A stretch of 64,000 nt of DNA from Ktedonobacteria bacterium brp13 (lineage in GTDB: Bacteria > Chloroflexota > Ktedonobacteria > Ktedonobacterales > Ktedonobacteraceae): contig AP024096.1 of assembly GCA_015099395.1 (NCBI GenBank), positions 682,001 to 746,000 of the forward strand, read 5' to 3'. Below, one piece after another: positions 1 through 8,224 of this stretch (within the stretch, counting starts at the first letter, position 1; each line of letters starts with the position of its first letter). A program made the position numbers and the translations under genes. The notes below the pieces were generated by a model that worked only from the letters and a program-made list of their open reading frames with translations, did not search any database and was not told the origin of the DNA.

Positions 1-46
1 AGCAGACCTGGCTCCTGTAATAAATTAAAGAACAGGCACTATTTCT

Positions 47-337
47 ATGCAAACAGATACAAAAGAAAATACAGCGCTAAAACAACAGATACGTACAATC
101 AGACAATACATCATATTACTGATCATCATCTGTATCGCCTCCCTCGCTACACTACCTGTAACGAGTATCTTCTCTATGGCACAGGCCACACCTGCGCCTG
201 CGAGCTCTATCAATGCTGGTGAGCCACCCTATCACTGGGAAGCATGTTTCGCATGGACAGAGAAGGCTCTCTATCTAGAGATGACCAATCATACATGCAT
301 GCCATCAGCAAAGAAACACCAGAAAAAACTCATGTAG
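47..337 (+). CDS. small membrane-anchored or secreted protein, unknown function
   Basis: A 96-residue reading frame with a charged N-terminus, then a strongly hydrophobic stretch at about residues 20-45 that could be a signal anchor or signal peptide ending in a small-residue, Ala/Pro-rich segment. The remaining 45 residues have no recognised domain. The stop codon lies in the loop of a perfect 14-bp-stem terminator, which supports real transcription ending here. No clear Shine-Dalgarno is seen and the upstream context is cut by the window edge. It could be the intact gene or the tail of a longer locus. Function is not recognised. Confidence 0.4.
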   Translation: MQTDTKENTALKQQIRTIRQYIILLIIICIASLATLPVTSIFSMAQATPAPASSINAGEPPYHWEACFAWTEKALYLEMTNHTCMPSAKKHQKKLM

Positions 338-349
338 TTTTTTCTGGTG
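317..349. terminator. intrinsic terminator between convergent genes
   Basis: Perfect 14-bp inverted repeat (arms 317-330 and 336-349, 5-nt loop) with an A-rich left arm and T-rich right side, so it can work in both directions. It closes the small plus-strand gene and lies just beyond the stop of the minus-strand ATPase gene. Confidence 0.75.
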
Positions 350-393
350 CTTTCTTACTAACTTACGGTCTTACTAACTTGCTTCCTTACGCG

Positions 394-3300
394 CTAAAAG
401 TCGCTAGTGGTCTCATTGATCAAGCCAGCCTCATAGTCAGAGATATCGTTCTCCATCAGCTCTAGCTCTTCACGTAGCTCTTCAGAGAGGGCATCGTGAA
501 AGGCAAATGGATCATATTTCACACCTACAACTTTTTCTTTCCCTCGCGCTTGCCGACGATACGGCCGCTCGCGCTTCGCATATGTTTCGGAGTAGGCTGG
601 ATTGTATTCTGGGTTATGCTCGGGATTACGTTCTGGGTTATGCTCGGGATTACGTTCTGGGTTATGCTCGGGATTGCGTTCTGGGTTATGCTCTCTATAC
701 CCCTCGCTATATGAGCCTTCATGCGTACGTTCACGCTCCGCTATGGCAGGTGAGAAGCCTTCACGTTCATAGGGCTGCTCCTCTGGCTTAAACGGTGGAA
801 TAGACTGGGGCACCATATTAACGCTACGCAACATGGCCTCACGCAGTTTCTCGTCAATCACCTCTACAGGGCGTGTATAGCGAATACGACAACGCGTACG
901 AATACTCTCAGCCCATTCAGGCCCTTCAGGAGTGGGAGCTTTTAATTGCAGTGAGAAGGTCGGTTGTCTCCTCCCTGCTGCCAGCGCCGAGACATAGCAG
1001 GAATTGATGTCCAGGTGCAATATATCTTCCTGATCTACACCCAGATCCTTTGAAATGAGACCGGCATCTTGCGATGACATATTAAATGAAACCGTCTGTC
1101 GTACATTCGCTTGAATCGTTGGCAGCAAGAGCGGGTTAAACTGATGCAGATATTCAAGCGATTGTGTGGAAAGAAAGAAGTTCGCCCCATATTTACGCAG
1201 CTCAGATAACACACGATAGTCGGCACCGGCAATACGTTGAAACTCGTCCAGGATGATCGAGAGACGGGCCGATCCAGTATTATTGCGCCGACCTTGCTCT
1301 TCAAGCGTACTCTGTATCAGTCCCAGCAAGGTGGCACCGATCATCGAAGAGACCTCAGTACCAACGACGCCTTTCGCAAGTTTAAAGAGAATGATTTTGC
1401 GCTCCTCGATCAGTTGCGCAAAATTGATAGTCGTGACGCCCTGACCAAGGATACGGCGCGCAACAATACTCTCAAACTTTGCGACCTTGGCGGCTACAGG
1501 CTTGATGACATCACGCTGCTGCGAAATCGATAATGGCTCATAAAATTCACGCCACCAACGGTGCAGATAATCGTCTTGAATCTGTTGCAGTAGCACATGA
1601 CAAAAATTGACATTGGTTAACAGAGGGAGGACATCAAGCAAAGTATACTGCTGTTCAGGTCCATGGATCGAATCCTGCTGAACAAGGACCTTATTCGCTT
1701 CAAAGAGTGTACGCAAGCTCATCTCAAAGGCGTTCTCCATCTGGGCACTCCAGTTGGAGGACCAGAGCTGAGAAAACATCTTCAAGAGATCAGCGATAAA
1801 CTTATCACGTCCGCGATCCAGAGTCACATCCAACGGATTCAACCCTATCAAGGCCGCCGGATCAGAAAGATCAACAAAGACAACGTCCTCCTGGCGCTCA
1901 GGCGGTACCAGGCGCAGCACGTCTTCACACAGATAGCCAAAGGGATCAACCATCACCAATCCACCCAGTTTCATCGCTTCTCGTGCAACATACTGGAGGA
2001 ACATACTCTTGCCCTCGCCAGCTTTCCCACTAATCAGCGTATGATAGGTAAAAAATTCTGGTGTGAGCGCAAACGGTCGACGATATCCTGCATGTTCTGA
2101 GAAACCGATCTCTGGCAGACCCACACATTGCTGCGTAACAGCAGGTGGTATCAACATTGTACGCGAACGCCGATGCTCAACCAGCGCCAGTTCTGGGAGC
2201 ACTTCAGGGCTGGGCAGATGCCAGAGCGAGGCCAGAGCATCAACACTCACCATATGCCGCGAACGCTGGAGACCATGCTGCCAGCCACCTCCCAGCACAG
2301 TTACCTTGTCCTTGTCAGTAATCAAGCGTCGCGCAGCACCAGCAGAGAGACGGTTAGGAACAAAGAAAGCACCATTTGCCATGTTGAATTGGCGGTAGGC
2401 TGCAACCATCTGCAACAGGAGATCTTTCCTGAGCGTGCGCTGCCTGTATTCTCCGACGAGACGAGTCAGCAACGAGTCTGTACTCTTCTCCGCCTTTGGT
2501 CCAATTACATAGAGGCGTAGACGGGTATGATACGCCATACGCGAAATTTTCTGACTCACAACCTTGGGATCATACAGTGCACGCCGTTTAAATATACCCC
2601 GTCCTAACCAGTAGAGAAGCAGAACCACCAGTTCCAGTCCACCAACGACACCAGCCAGTGCTAACAACTCAGAGCGTTGAGCAGCCGACACCAATGCATT
2701 TTGTCCGGTAAGCAGATCTATAATAGCTTTCAACGTCCAGGTCGGTATCCATGGACGTGCAACAAACAGGAAAAGGACAAGTAGTCCAATATTGAGAATC
2801 AGTGCATTGCTCACATAATCCCGGGTGAAAATACTAATCATACGCTGACGCTCTTTGGCCTGACGCTCTGGTTCCAGCGGATTCTCGATAGCTCTACGCA
2901 GATTCCAGCGCGACCAATTACTCGCCGCTGGCAGAAGGGAAATCTGCGAGATCACGCGGGTATTGGCAGGCAAACGTCCTAAGGCAGCAAGCAGCCCGAG
3001 GAGAGGATCAGAGCCATCTTTCTGCTCCTCTTTCCACGTGCGTAAAGGCAGGTAGGCACCGCCACCGGCTATCAGTTCGACGGCGGTAACCTCCTCGTGT
3101 GCAGCAAGCTGAAAAGGATCGTCATGCTCGCGGAGCGGATGTATCTCACTCTGCGGATACTGAGCACGCAATAACGCCTCCACGTGAGTCAGCGCAGCCT
3201 GCGTGGTTGCACGTACGATAAAAATACGGCGTTCATGCGTGCCAGCAAGTTCCAATGCAATCGGATGGCGTTTATCAAGCACCAGACTCTGCATCGTCGC

Positions 3301-3426
3301 TTCCAACTCCATAATATGCCCGCCACTCGAATGCAATGGTGGAATAATCTGGAGTGCGAGTGAAGGTGAAGGGTCCTGATCTTGTCTCAGTTCTTCTATG
3401 AATTCCATATATAGCAGAATAGACAA
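394..3426 (-). CDS. TraG/VirD4-like type IV secretion (conjugation) ATPase
   Basis: 1010 residues. Two hydrophobic segments lie at about 205-225 and 255-275. They follow a ~200-residue N-terminal domain and precede a P-loop ATPase domain. Walker A is at 467-474 (GKAGEGKS) and Walker B ends in DEF at 727-729. A following segment (about 747-765) with the form FFLSTQSLEYL is typical of the TraD/TraG/VirD4 coupling-protein and HerA/VirB4 superfamily. Such proteins couple DNA to a type IV secretion channel at the membrane. The C-terminus is hydrophilic and carries a tandem NPE(R/H) repeat. No relaxase, VirB-type channel gene or other transfer gene is present in the window, so its role as a complete conjugation component is unproven. 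Start at 3426 is the longest. Met7 is an alternative. Confidence 0.8.
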   Translation of the reverse strand: MSILLYMEFIEELRQDQDPSPSLALQIIPPLHSSGGHIMELEATMQSLVLDKRHPIALELAGTHERRIFIVRATTQAALTHVEALLRAQYPQSEIHPLREHDDPFQLAAHEEVTAVELIAGGGAYLPLRTWKEEQKDGSDPLLGLLAALGRLPANTRVISQISLLPAASNWSRWNLRRAIENPLEPERQAKERQRMISIFTRDYVSNALILNIGLLVLFLFVARPWIPTWTLKAIIDLLTGQNALVSAAQRSELLALAGVVGGLELVVLLLYWLGRGIFKRRALYDPKVVSQKISRMAYHTRLRLYVIGPKAEKSTDSLLTRLVGEYRQRTLRKDLLLQMVAAYRQFNMANGAFFVPNRLSAGAARRLITDKDKVTVLGGGWQHGLQRSRHMVSVDALASLWHLPSPEVLPELALVEHRRSRTMLIPPAVTQQCVGLPEIGFSEHAGYRRPFALTPEFFTYHTLISGKAGEGKSMFLQYVAREAMKLGGLVMVDPFGYLCEDVLRLVPPERQEDVVFVDLSDPAALIGLNPLDVTLDRGRDKFIADLLKMFSQLWSSNWSAQMENAFEMSLRTLFEANKVLVQQDSIHGPEQQYTLLDVLPLLTNVNFCHVLLQQIQDDYLHRWWREFYEPLSISQQRDVIKPVAAKVAKFESIVARRILGQGVTTINFAQLIEERKIILFKLAKGVVGTEVSSMIGATLLGLIQSTLEEQGRRNNTGSARLSIILDEFQRIAGADYRVLSELRKYGANFFLSTQSLEYLHQFNPLLLPTIQANVRQTVSFNMSSQDAGLISKDLGVDQEDILHLDINSCYVSALAAGRRQPTFSLQLKAPTPEGPEWAESIRTRCRIRYTRPVEVIDEKLREAMLRSVNMVPQSIPPFKPEEQPYEREGFSPAIAERERTHEGSYSEGYREHNPERNPEHNPERNPEHNPERNPEHNPEYNPAYSETYAKRERPYRRQARGKEKVVGVKYDPFAFHDALSEELREELELMENDISDYEAGLINETTSDF
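607..693. repeat. 24-bp tandem repeat inside the ATPase gene
   Basis: Three full copies plus a partial fourth of a 24-bp unit (607-630, 631-654, 655-678, 679-693). Read on the minus strand it encodes an Asn-Pro-Glu-rich octapeptide repeat near the C-terminus of the TraG-like protein. Length is a multiple of three, so copy-number change keeps the frame. Confidence 0.85.
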
Positions 3427-3793
3427 CGCATACCTATTGGTGAAAAGACCAGACAGGTTGCACTATCCCCTTTCTCATAAATCGTGCAAGCATGACCAAT
3501 ATCGTCTGCTACTAATTTTATAAAATGTATATGCGTCTATGCAGTCTCATACAATCTCATGCAGTCTCAATTATTGTAGAGAAAACTGGGCTAAAAAACA
3601 TTCCCTTTAACATCCGATTCCTCTTCACTCTTTGCCGTAAATTTCACGCAAATAGATTCCCGTCGCGCTCCATTGCTAGATTCATACAGCGTTATACTGA
3701 AGGCAGAATTGTCCCTACATCCCTCTCTACGCAATCTCTTTCCTCTGCTATGATAGCCACAGAACAGAGTAAAGGAATGAGGAGGAGCTACTT
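3427..3793. promoter_or_regulatory. divergent promoter region
   Basis: This 367-bp gap separates the divergent ATPase and winged-helix genes. On the plus strand an extended -10 (TGC then TATGAT, 3746-3754) sits about 40 nt before the ATG at 3794, and a strong GAGGAG ribosome site lies just before that ATG. No convincing -35 box is seen, which fits an extended -10 promoter. Nothing else is recognised here. Confidence 0.45.
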
Positions 3794-4291
3794 ATGGGAA
3801 CGCAATTCATGCGTCTCACGACGAGGGATGTGCCAGCGTTGCCAGTCGGACACTGGCTCGTACTAAACCCCAGTGATCGGATTGTCACATTGATCGGACC
3901 TGAATCCATCTCAGCGCAGTGTCGTTTCTCGAATAGCGCCTTTCGGCTCCTCTTCCTGCTGCTGAGATCCCCCTATGGAGCGAACTATGCAGAGTTACTG
4001 GCCTGCTTGCGCTGTTCAGAGACCGTCTTCCGCAATGTCTTTCAGGCACCCTCCTATGAAGAAGCCCTTACTATTCTCGCTCCGCAGATCAACCGTTGGA
4101 ACAAACACCTTGAACGGAGCGCGCAACAGGGCAATGTTGTGCTGGAACGTGAGCTTAAAATAGTACGCAGAGCAGCTAAAGAACGCCATGGCGTGAACTC
4201 TACCCTACAACAACACGGCTTCGCCTTAACAGTCAAAGCAATGTACCGCAAAGGCTACCTGCTAACACGTACCGCCAACGGCAAGTACTAG
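3794..4291 (+). CDS. orphan OmpR-type winged-helix DNA-binding protein
   Basis: 165 residues with no receiver domain. The region around residues 45-75 resembles the start of an OmpR/PhoB-type winged helix (segment FSNSAFRLLFLLLRSPYG). The C-terminal segment (about 140-162) ends with a wing-like KGYLLTR motif, as in OmpR family proteins, which end in GxGYxL. It is likely a cytoplasmic DNA-binding regulator, target unknown. The start at 3794 is chosen for the GAGGAG site 8 nt upstream and an extended -10 promoter. The last codons (TANGKY) lie in the first unit of a 26-bp tandem repeat that continues past the stop. It belongs to a set of three stand-alone winged helices in this window (also 14801 and 22948). 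The family assignment rests on weak pattern similarity. Confidence 0.6.
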   Translation: MGTQFMRLTTRDVPALPVGHWLVLNPSDRIVTLIGPESISAQCRFSNSAFRLLFLLLRSPYGANYAELLACLRCSETVFRNVFQAPSYEEALTILAPQINRWNKHLERSAQQGNVVLERELKIVRRAAKERHGVNSTLQQHGFALTVKAMYRKGYLLTRTANGKY

Positions 4292-4343
4292 CACATACCG
4301 CCAACGGCAAGTACTAGCACATACCTCCAACGGCAAGTACTAA
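4271..4343. repeat. 26-bp tandem repeat spanning the stop codon
   Basis: Units 4271-4296, 4297-4322 and partial 4323-4343 are nearly identical (one C/T change in the third). The first copy encodes the C-terminus and stop of the winged-helix gene. The later copies are untranslated duplicates of that 3' end, probably from replication slippage. Confidence 0.85.
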
Positions 4344-4568
4344 GCCAAAACACAAAAGCACGCCACCGCAAAAAATCTTACACCCCAAAACTCCACTATC
4401 ACCTGTATAGTGCACTCAAGTCCTTGTCCCCCTCTTTGAGGGCTCACCGGTGTAGGTTTTTGTTGGATATGCAATGAAGCCCCATCGCAGGCCGATGCAG
4501 ACAGATCGGACGCCATGACAAATACATCCCGTCGTTTGCCGGTAATGTTCACTATCACCTTAAAGGAT
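4344..4568. repeat. non-coding stretch with fragments of the palindromic element family
   Basis: No gene seen. A fragment at about 4426-4468 contains the CCCTCTTTGAGGG end motif followed by a segment (GCTCACCGGTGTAGG) that recurs in inverted orientation at about 5447-5472, next to another element copy. This looks like debris from earlier insertions or rearrangements. Confidence 0.5.
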
Positions 4569-4907
4569 GCTAAAACCCCTGCCTCCCTCTTTGAGGACTC
4601 TGTTGGCGAATGACACAAAGGATAGAATTGAGCTCAAAGACTTGGAAGAGACACCACTTGATTTGAGCTCAAGCCTCCGAGTGAACTCCGTTGAATTTCA
4701 CTCCCAATGTCATTCGCCAACAGAGTCTTTGAGGGGGGATGTCGCCGCAGCGACAGGGGGAGTAGATTCTCGAACTACGCTATTAACCTCGATTATACAC
4801 TATCTATCACTCTTATCTTCATAGTGTATAATCGAGGATTACAGGGCATTGCTAGCATTTTACTCCCCCCTGCCGCTAAGGCGGCTTTCCCCCCTCAAAG
4901 AGGGAGG
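4569..4907. mobile_element. miniature palindromic element, copy A (interrupted)
   Basis: Same family as copies at 4979, 5472/8292 and 41762. The left end begins GCTAAAACCCCTG, followed by CCCTCTTTGAG. An internal large hairpin has arms CCTCGATTATACACTAT and its complement. The right end has a GCCGCTAAGGCGGC hairpin and CCCCTCAAAGAGGGAGG. The left end is split by a 132-bp element (4596-4727) flanked by direct TTTGAG copies. The right flank (GTGCTGCATTTACTGTA) matches copy C rather than copies B and D. Confidence 0.8.
4596..4727. mobile_element. 132-bp MITE with perfect 20-bp terminal inverted repeats
   Basis: Left end 4596-4615 (GACTCTGTTGGCGAATGACA) is the exact reverse complement of 4708-4727. 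TTTGAG occurs at 4590-4595 and again at 4728-4733, giving a 6-bp target duplication. Removing the element and one TTTGAG restores the CCCTCTTTGAGGGGGG sequence seen intact in copy B. The interior has no reading frame and contains a smaller inverted pair around GAGCTCAA. Confidence 0.85.
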
Positions 4908-4978
4908 CAAGTGCTGCATTTACTGTAGATCGTGTAGTATCTCTAGCATGAATATTGTATAATATTGCCTGTAAGGAT

Positions 4979-5185
4979 GCTAAAACCCCTGCCCCCCTCT
5001 TTGAGGGGGGATGTCGCCGCAGCGACAGGGGGGAGTAGATTCTCGAACTACGCTATTAACATCGATTATACACTATCTATCACTCTTATCTTCATAGTGT
5101 ATAATCGAGGATTACAGGGCATTTCTAGCATTCTACCCCTTCTGCCGCTAAGGCGGCTTTCCCCCTCAAAGAGGGAGACTTTAGC
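4979..5185. mobile_element. miniature palindromic element, copy B (intact, ~207 bp)
   Basis: Bounded by GCTAAA (4979) and TTTAGC (5180-5185). Each end carries an imperfect ~44-bp inverted repeat (CCCTCTTTGAGGGGGG ... AGGGGGGAGTA) that itself contains a short hairpin (GTCGCCGCAGCGAC at left, GCCGCTAAGGCGGC at right). The centre is a long hairpin with arms of about 17 bp around a loop containing CTATCACTCTTATC. Non-coding. The right flank (ACATTACCTATTTTGAAGAG) is shared with copy D at 41970, so the repeated unit extends beyond the palindrome. Confidence 0.85.
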
Positions 5186-5227
5186 GACATTACCTATTTT
5201 GAAGAGCAATTGTCGTTTTTCTTTTCC

Positions 5228-5409
5228 CCTAAATTTGGTCCAAATTAGCGACACATTTTTGTCAATGCGCTTGGGGCCTCAAATCATAGCGCAGCAAAAA
5301 GGCAGAAGAACTGGAGCTTCGTATACACAGAGATTTACTGCTTGCTTGGTCTAAGTTATTTATCAATGTGCTCCGAGTTTTTATGTCGCTAATTTGGACC
5401 AAATTTAGG
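5228..5409. mobile_element. 182-bp MITE with perfect 26-bp terminal inverted repeats
   Basis: Left arm 5228-5253 is the exact reverse complement of 5384-5409. TTTCC lies directly before (5223-5227) and directly after (5410-5414), a 5-bp target duplication. The flank of copy D (about 42000-42018) shows the same local sequence without this element, that is, an empty site. No coding potential inside. Confidence 0.85.
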
Positions 5410-5471
5410 TTTCCCAATTTCGCCGACTACTGTGGCTCTACCTCCTTCAAAAAAACCTACACTGGTGAGCT

Positions 5472-5496
5472 CTTTGAGGGGGGGATGTCGCCGCAG
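5472..5496. mobile_element. palindromic element copy C, left fragment
   Basis: CTCTTTGAGGGGGGGATGTCGCCGCAG-type left end, cut by the IS element at 5497. The element resumes at 8292. The last five bases CGCAG (5492-5496) are duplicated at 8292-8296. The usual GCTAAAACCCCTG outer end is missing here. Confidence 0.75.
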
Positions 5497-5641
5497 TACT
5501 ACAGTTGCACTTAGAAGCTGAGCACTTACCGATTTCACTGGCGACCTGAGTACAGACGCACATCCTGATCTCCCTGCGATGTGACATGCTGTTTCCATAC
5601 CAAACGAAGCAGTGTGTCTCATCATTTTAAAGGAGATCAAG

Positions 5642-7213
5642 ATGAAGTCTGTTCACCATACCACACCGGATTCTGTTTCGTCGATCGACAAGCAAATTGG
5701 CCGCTGGACCCAGGAACTCTTCCACCTGTATGAACGCGTCGCGCCTCGTTTTGCGCGTGCTGAACCACGCCGCCATGCCCTGGCCTATCTCGAGGGCCTG
5801 CTGAGTTCCATTGAGCGCAAAAATGGCTGGCAACTGGCGCAACATGCCGGGGATGCCCGCCCCTATGGCATCCAGCGCGTGTTGTCCAGCGCCGTCTGGG
5901 ATGCGGATCTGGTCCGCGATGACGTGCGTCACTACGTCCTGGAACACTTCTTCGATCCACAAGGCGTGTTCGTCATTGATGAATGTTGTATTCCCAAAAA
6001 GGGAACTCAGTCCGCTGGCGTGCAGCCCCAGTATTGTGGCGCCACCGGACGCGTCGAAAACTGTCAGGTCGGTGTTTTTCTCAGTTATGTCGGTTCCCAG
6101 GCCCATACCCTCATCGATCGCGAGCTCTATCTGCCACATGCCTGGACCAAGAAGCTGCGCCACTGCCAGCTCACGGATGGTACGGCCTGTGTCCGCTTCC
6201 AGACCAAGTGCGAGCTCGCGCGTCAGATGCTCGCGCGCTGTTTCCGTGAGCATATCCCGGTGAGCTGGGTGGTCGCCGATTGTGTCTACGGCAGCAACGA
6301 GCGTCTGTGTCGGTGGCTCGAGGAGCAAGCTTGTCCGTACGTGATGGGACTCCGCGACAACGACACGGTCGCGCTGTTCACGCAGGCGGGACGGCAACTC
6401 CTCAAGGTTAAGGATGTGCCGGCCCGTTTCCTGCAGCCTGGGGACTGGCATCGACTCGCCTGTGGTCAAGGCACCCATGGACCTCGCCTCTTCGATTGGG
6501 CCTGTCTCCCTTTGCTGCAGCCGTGGGAGCAGGATGGGCAGCATTGGCTGCTGTTTCGTCGGTGTCTGAATGACCCAAACAAGGTGGACGCCTATCGCGT
6601 CTTTGCACCTGCCGGCACGAGCTTGCAGGAGATGGTATGGGCCTTTGGCGCGCGTTGGCACATCGAGGAGGATTTTGCCTGTGGCAAAGACATGGGCCTG
6701 GATCACTACGAGGTGCGCAGTTGGACCGGCTGGTATCGGCATATGACCCTCTGTCTGCTCGCGCAGGCTTTTTTGAGTGTCATCAGTCAGCAAGAACGGT
6801 CTGCTGACGCTGTGGCCCAGGTCACGTCCCAGGTCACGTCCCAGGTCACGTCCCAGGTCACGTCCCAGGTCACGTCCCAGGTCACGTCCCAGGTCACGTC
6901 CCAGGTCACGTCCCAGGTCACGTCCCAGGTCACGTCCCAGGTCACGTCCCAGGTCACGCCAGCGCACCGAGCTGGTCTGGCACCACAGGCTCTGGCACCA
7001 CAGGCTCTGGCACCACAGGCTCTGGCACCACAGGCTCTGGCACCACAGGCTCTGGCACCACTGACACGCCGGGAGATCCGACATCTGCTGAGCACTGTGC
7101 TGTGTCCACCCCGTATCGACCTGCCCTTCCTGGCGGGTTGGTCTCGGTGGCGGCGCGGTCACTACTACCAGGCCTGCGTTGGTCATCTCAAACGTCGTTT
7201 TCGCTCAGGATGA
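5642..7213 (+). CDS. IS701-family DDE transposase
   Basis: 523 residues from the ATG at 5642, chosen because AAAGGAG ends 6 nt before it (an upstream in-frame ATG at 5612 lacks such a site). It catalyses cut-and-paste of the surrounding element. Family motifs are clear: VIDECCIPKKG with Asp113, NCQVGVFLSYV at about 140-150, VVADCVYG with Asp213, and WHIEEDF with the catalytic Glu at 342 or 343, followed by GLDHYEVRSW. The C-terminal third is expanded by 11 copies of VTSQ (residues 394-437) and about five copies of ALAPQ, both encoded by pure DNA repeats. The end (HYYQACVGHLKRR) is family-like. The frame is intact, so the enzyme may be active. Confidence 0.92.
   Translation: MKSVHHTTPDSVSSIDKQIGRWTQELFHLYERVAPRFARAEPRRHALAYLEGLLSSIERKNGWQLAQHAGDARPYGIQRVLSSAVWDADLVRDDVRHYVLEHFFDPQGVFVIDECCIPKKGTQSAGVQPQYCGATGRVENCQVGVFLSYVGSQAHTLIDRELYLPHAWTKKLRHCQLTDGTACVRFQTKCELARQMLARCFREHIPVSWVVADCVYGSNERLCRWLEEQACPYVMGLRDNDTVALFTQAGRQLLKVKDVPARFLQPGDWHRLACGQGTHGPRLFDWACLPLLQPWEQDGQHWLLFRRCLNDPNKVDAYRVFAPAGTSLQEMVWAFGARWHIEEDFACGKDMGLDHYEVRSWTGWYRHMTLCLLAQAFLSVISQQERSADAVAQVTSQVTSQVTSQVTSQVTSQVTSQVTSQVTSQVTSQVTSQVTSQVTPAHRAGLAPQALAPQALAPQALAPQALAPQALAPLTRREIRHLLSTVLCPPRIDLPFLAGWSRWRRGHYYQACVGHLKRRFRSG
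6821..6952. repeat. 12-bp x 11 coding minisatellite in the transposase
   Basis: Eleven exact copies of GTCACGTCCCAG (VTSQ), followed by a degenerate twelfth that ends in GTCACGCC. It lies in a region after the last catalytic motif, probably a surface loop or linker. Confidence 0.95.
6977..7061. repeat. 15-bp x 5 coding minisatellite in the transposase
   Basis: Five exact copies of CTGGCACCACAGGCT (from 6977, 6992, 7007, 7022 and 7037) plus a partial sixth. They encode ALAPQ repeats and lie only about 25 bp after the 12-bp array. Confidence 0.93.
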
Positions 7214-7390
7214 GGTCTGTCTCGGGGTACGTGGAGACACGGGTTCGCGTGGCAGAGATCGCGTCACTCCCCCCTGCTTCCAAGACGTTCCCAGGGAATT
7301 CCCTGGACCTGCGTGCCTTTTTGCGTGCCTTTTGTTTTCCCTGGAACTGTTCACCAAGCTGTTAACGACAGTACAAAAGGAGGTTTTCTT

Positions 7391-8224
7391 ATGACGATGC
7401 TTTCTTTGACGGTGGGATGTCGCCTGTTAGGGGTGGATCCCAAGACCTTGCGACGTTGGGTGCAAGCAGCCAACGTGCCAGTGGTGTCCCATCCAAGCGA
7501 TGGGCGCATCAAAGGCATTGCCAGCGAACACGTGGTGCAGCTTGCGAGCATCCATACCCGCCCTTTGCGCGTGCCACCGGGCTCGGCATCCACGGGATCC
7601 TGGCCGGGCTCTCATCCGGCGTCGTCATCTACCAGTGACGAAGCGATCTTGCTCAGCCGGCTGACCCATCTCGAAACCGAAGTCACCCGGCTACAACAGT
7701 CCCCGAGTGCGGTGGAACTGCAGCGGCTGCAGGCACAGCTTCATGGCCTGCAGCGACGTCTGTCCGTGTTGGAAATGCGCATGTCGGAGGCGATGCTCGG
7801 GAGTACGCCAGCCGCCCTGTGCACACCGAAGGACGAACAAGCGGAGCCGCCGCTCCTGGCAGGCATACGGGCGTCCCTCTCTGCCAAGTCTGCCACCCGC
7901 TCTACCCCGCATCCGCCATTGATTGCCTGCAAGACCAGCGGTGAGTATGGGATTCTAGAGGGGCAGCAAGGAGAATTACACTTCCAGCCGGAGTCACTCG
8001 AATGGTTTGCCTGGCTCGCCACGCAGACGTCATTTCGCTTCGTCGGCCGTCAGGGTTCCTTCAGTGTGTATCGCAAAAGCCGAACCTCGTGTGGATGGAC
8101 CGCCTATCGAACCATTCACCAGCACACGTACAAGCGCTACCTGGGAACGACAAAGCTCATGACCATCGAACGTCTCGAATCGATGGCGGCACGATTTCAG
8201 TCGTACGTGTCCTTGCGCTCATAG
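7391..8224 (+). CDS. IS passenger: HTH, coiled-coil and arm-type DNA-binding protein
   Basis: 277 residues from the ATG at 7391, which has a consensus AAAGGAGG 7 nt upstream. Residues ~5-25 (LTVGCRLLGVDPKTLRRWV) form a MerR/excisionase-like helix-turn-helix. A heptad-rich region (about 85-140, LSRLTHLETEVTRLQ and on) should be a coiled coil. The C-terminal ~90 residues (SFRFVGRQGSFSVYRK ... YLGTTKLMTIERLE) resemble the three-stranded arm DNA-binding fold of integrases. The same module fronts many MalT/LuxR-like regulators of Ktedonobacteria (from general knowledge). It lies inside the IS inverted repeats, after a 177-bp gap behind the transposase. It may control transposition or target choice, and that role is inference. 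Confidence 0.75.
   Translation: MTMLSLTVGCRLLGVDPKTLRRWVQAANVPVVSHPSDGRIKGIASEHVVQLASIHTRPLRVPPGSASTGSWPGSHPASSSTSDEAILLSRLTHLETEVTRLQQSPSAVELQRLQAQLHGLQRRLSVLEMRMSEAMLGSTPAALCTPKDEQAEPPLLAGIRASLSAKSATRSTPHPPLIACKTSGEYGILEGQQGELHFQPESLEWFAWLATQTSFRFVGRQGSFSVYRKSRTSCGWTAYRTIHQHTYKRYLGTTKLMTIERLESMAARFQSYVSLRS

Noticed and set aside
1663..2100. Plus-strand frames of 110-145 codons inside the TraG-like gene
   Set aside because: They are shadows of the minus-strand coding sequence and have no motifs or ribosome sites.
5627..7186. Long open frame (519 codons) on the minus strand of the transposase gene
   Set aside because: It is the mirror of a GC-rich gene with repeats. It has no family motifs and no ribosome site, whereas the plus strand has clear DDE motifs.
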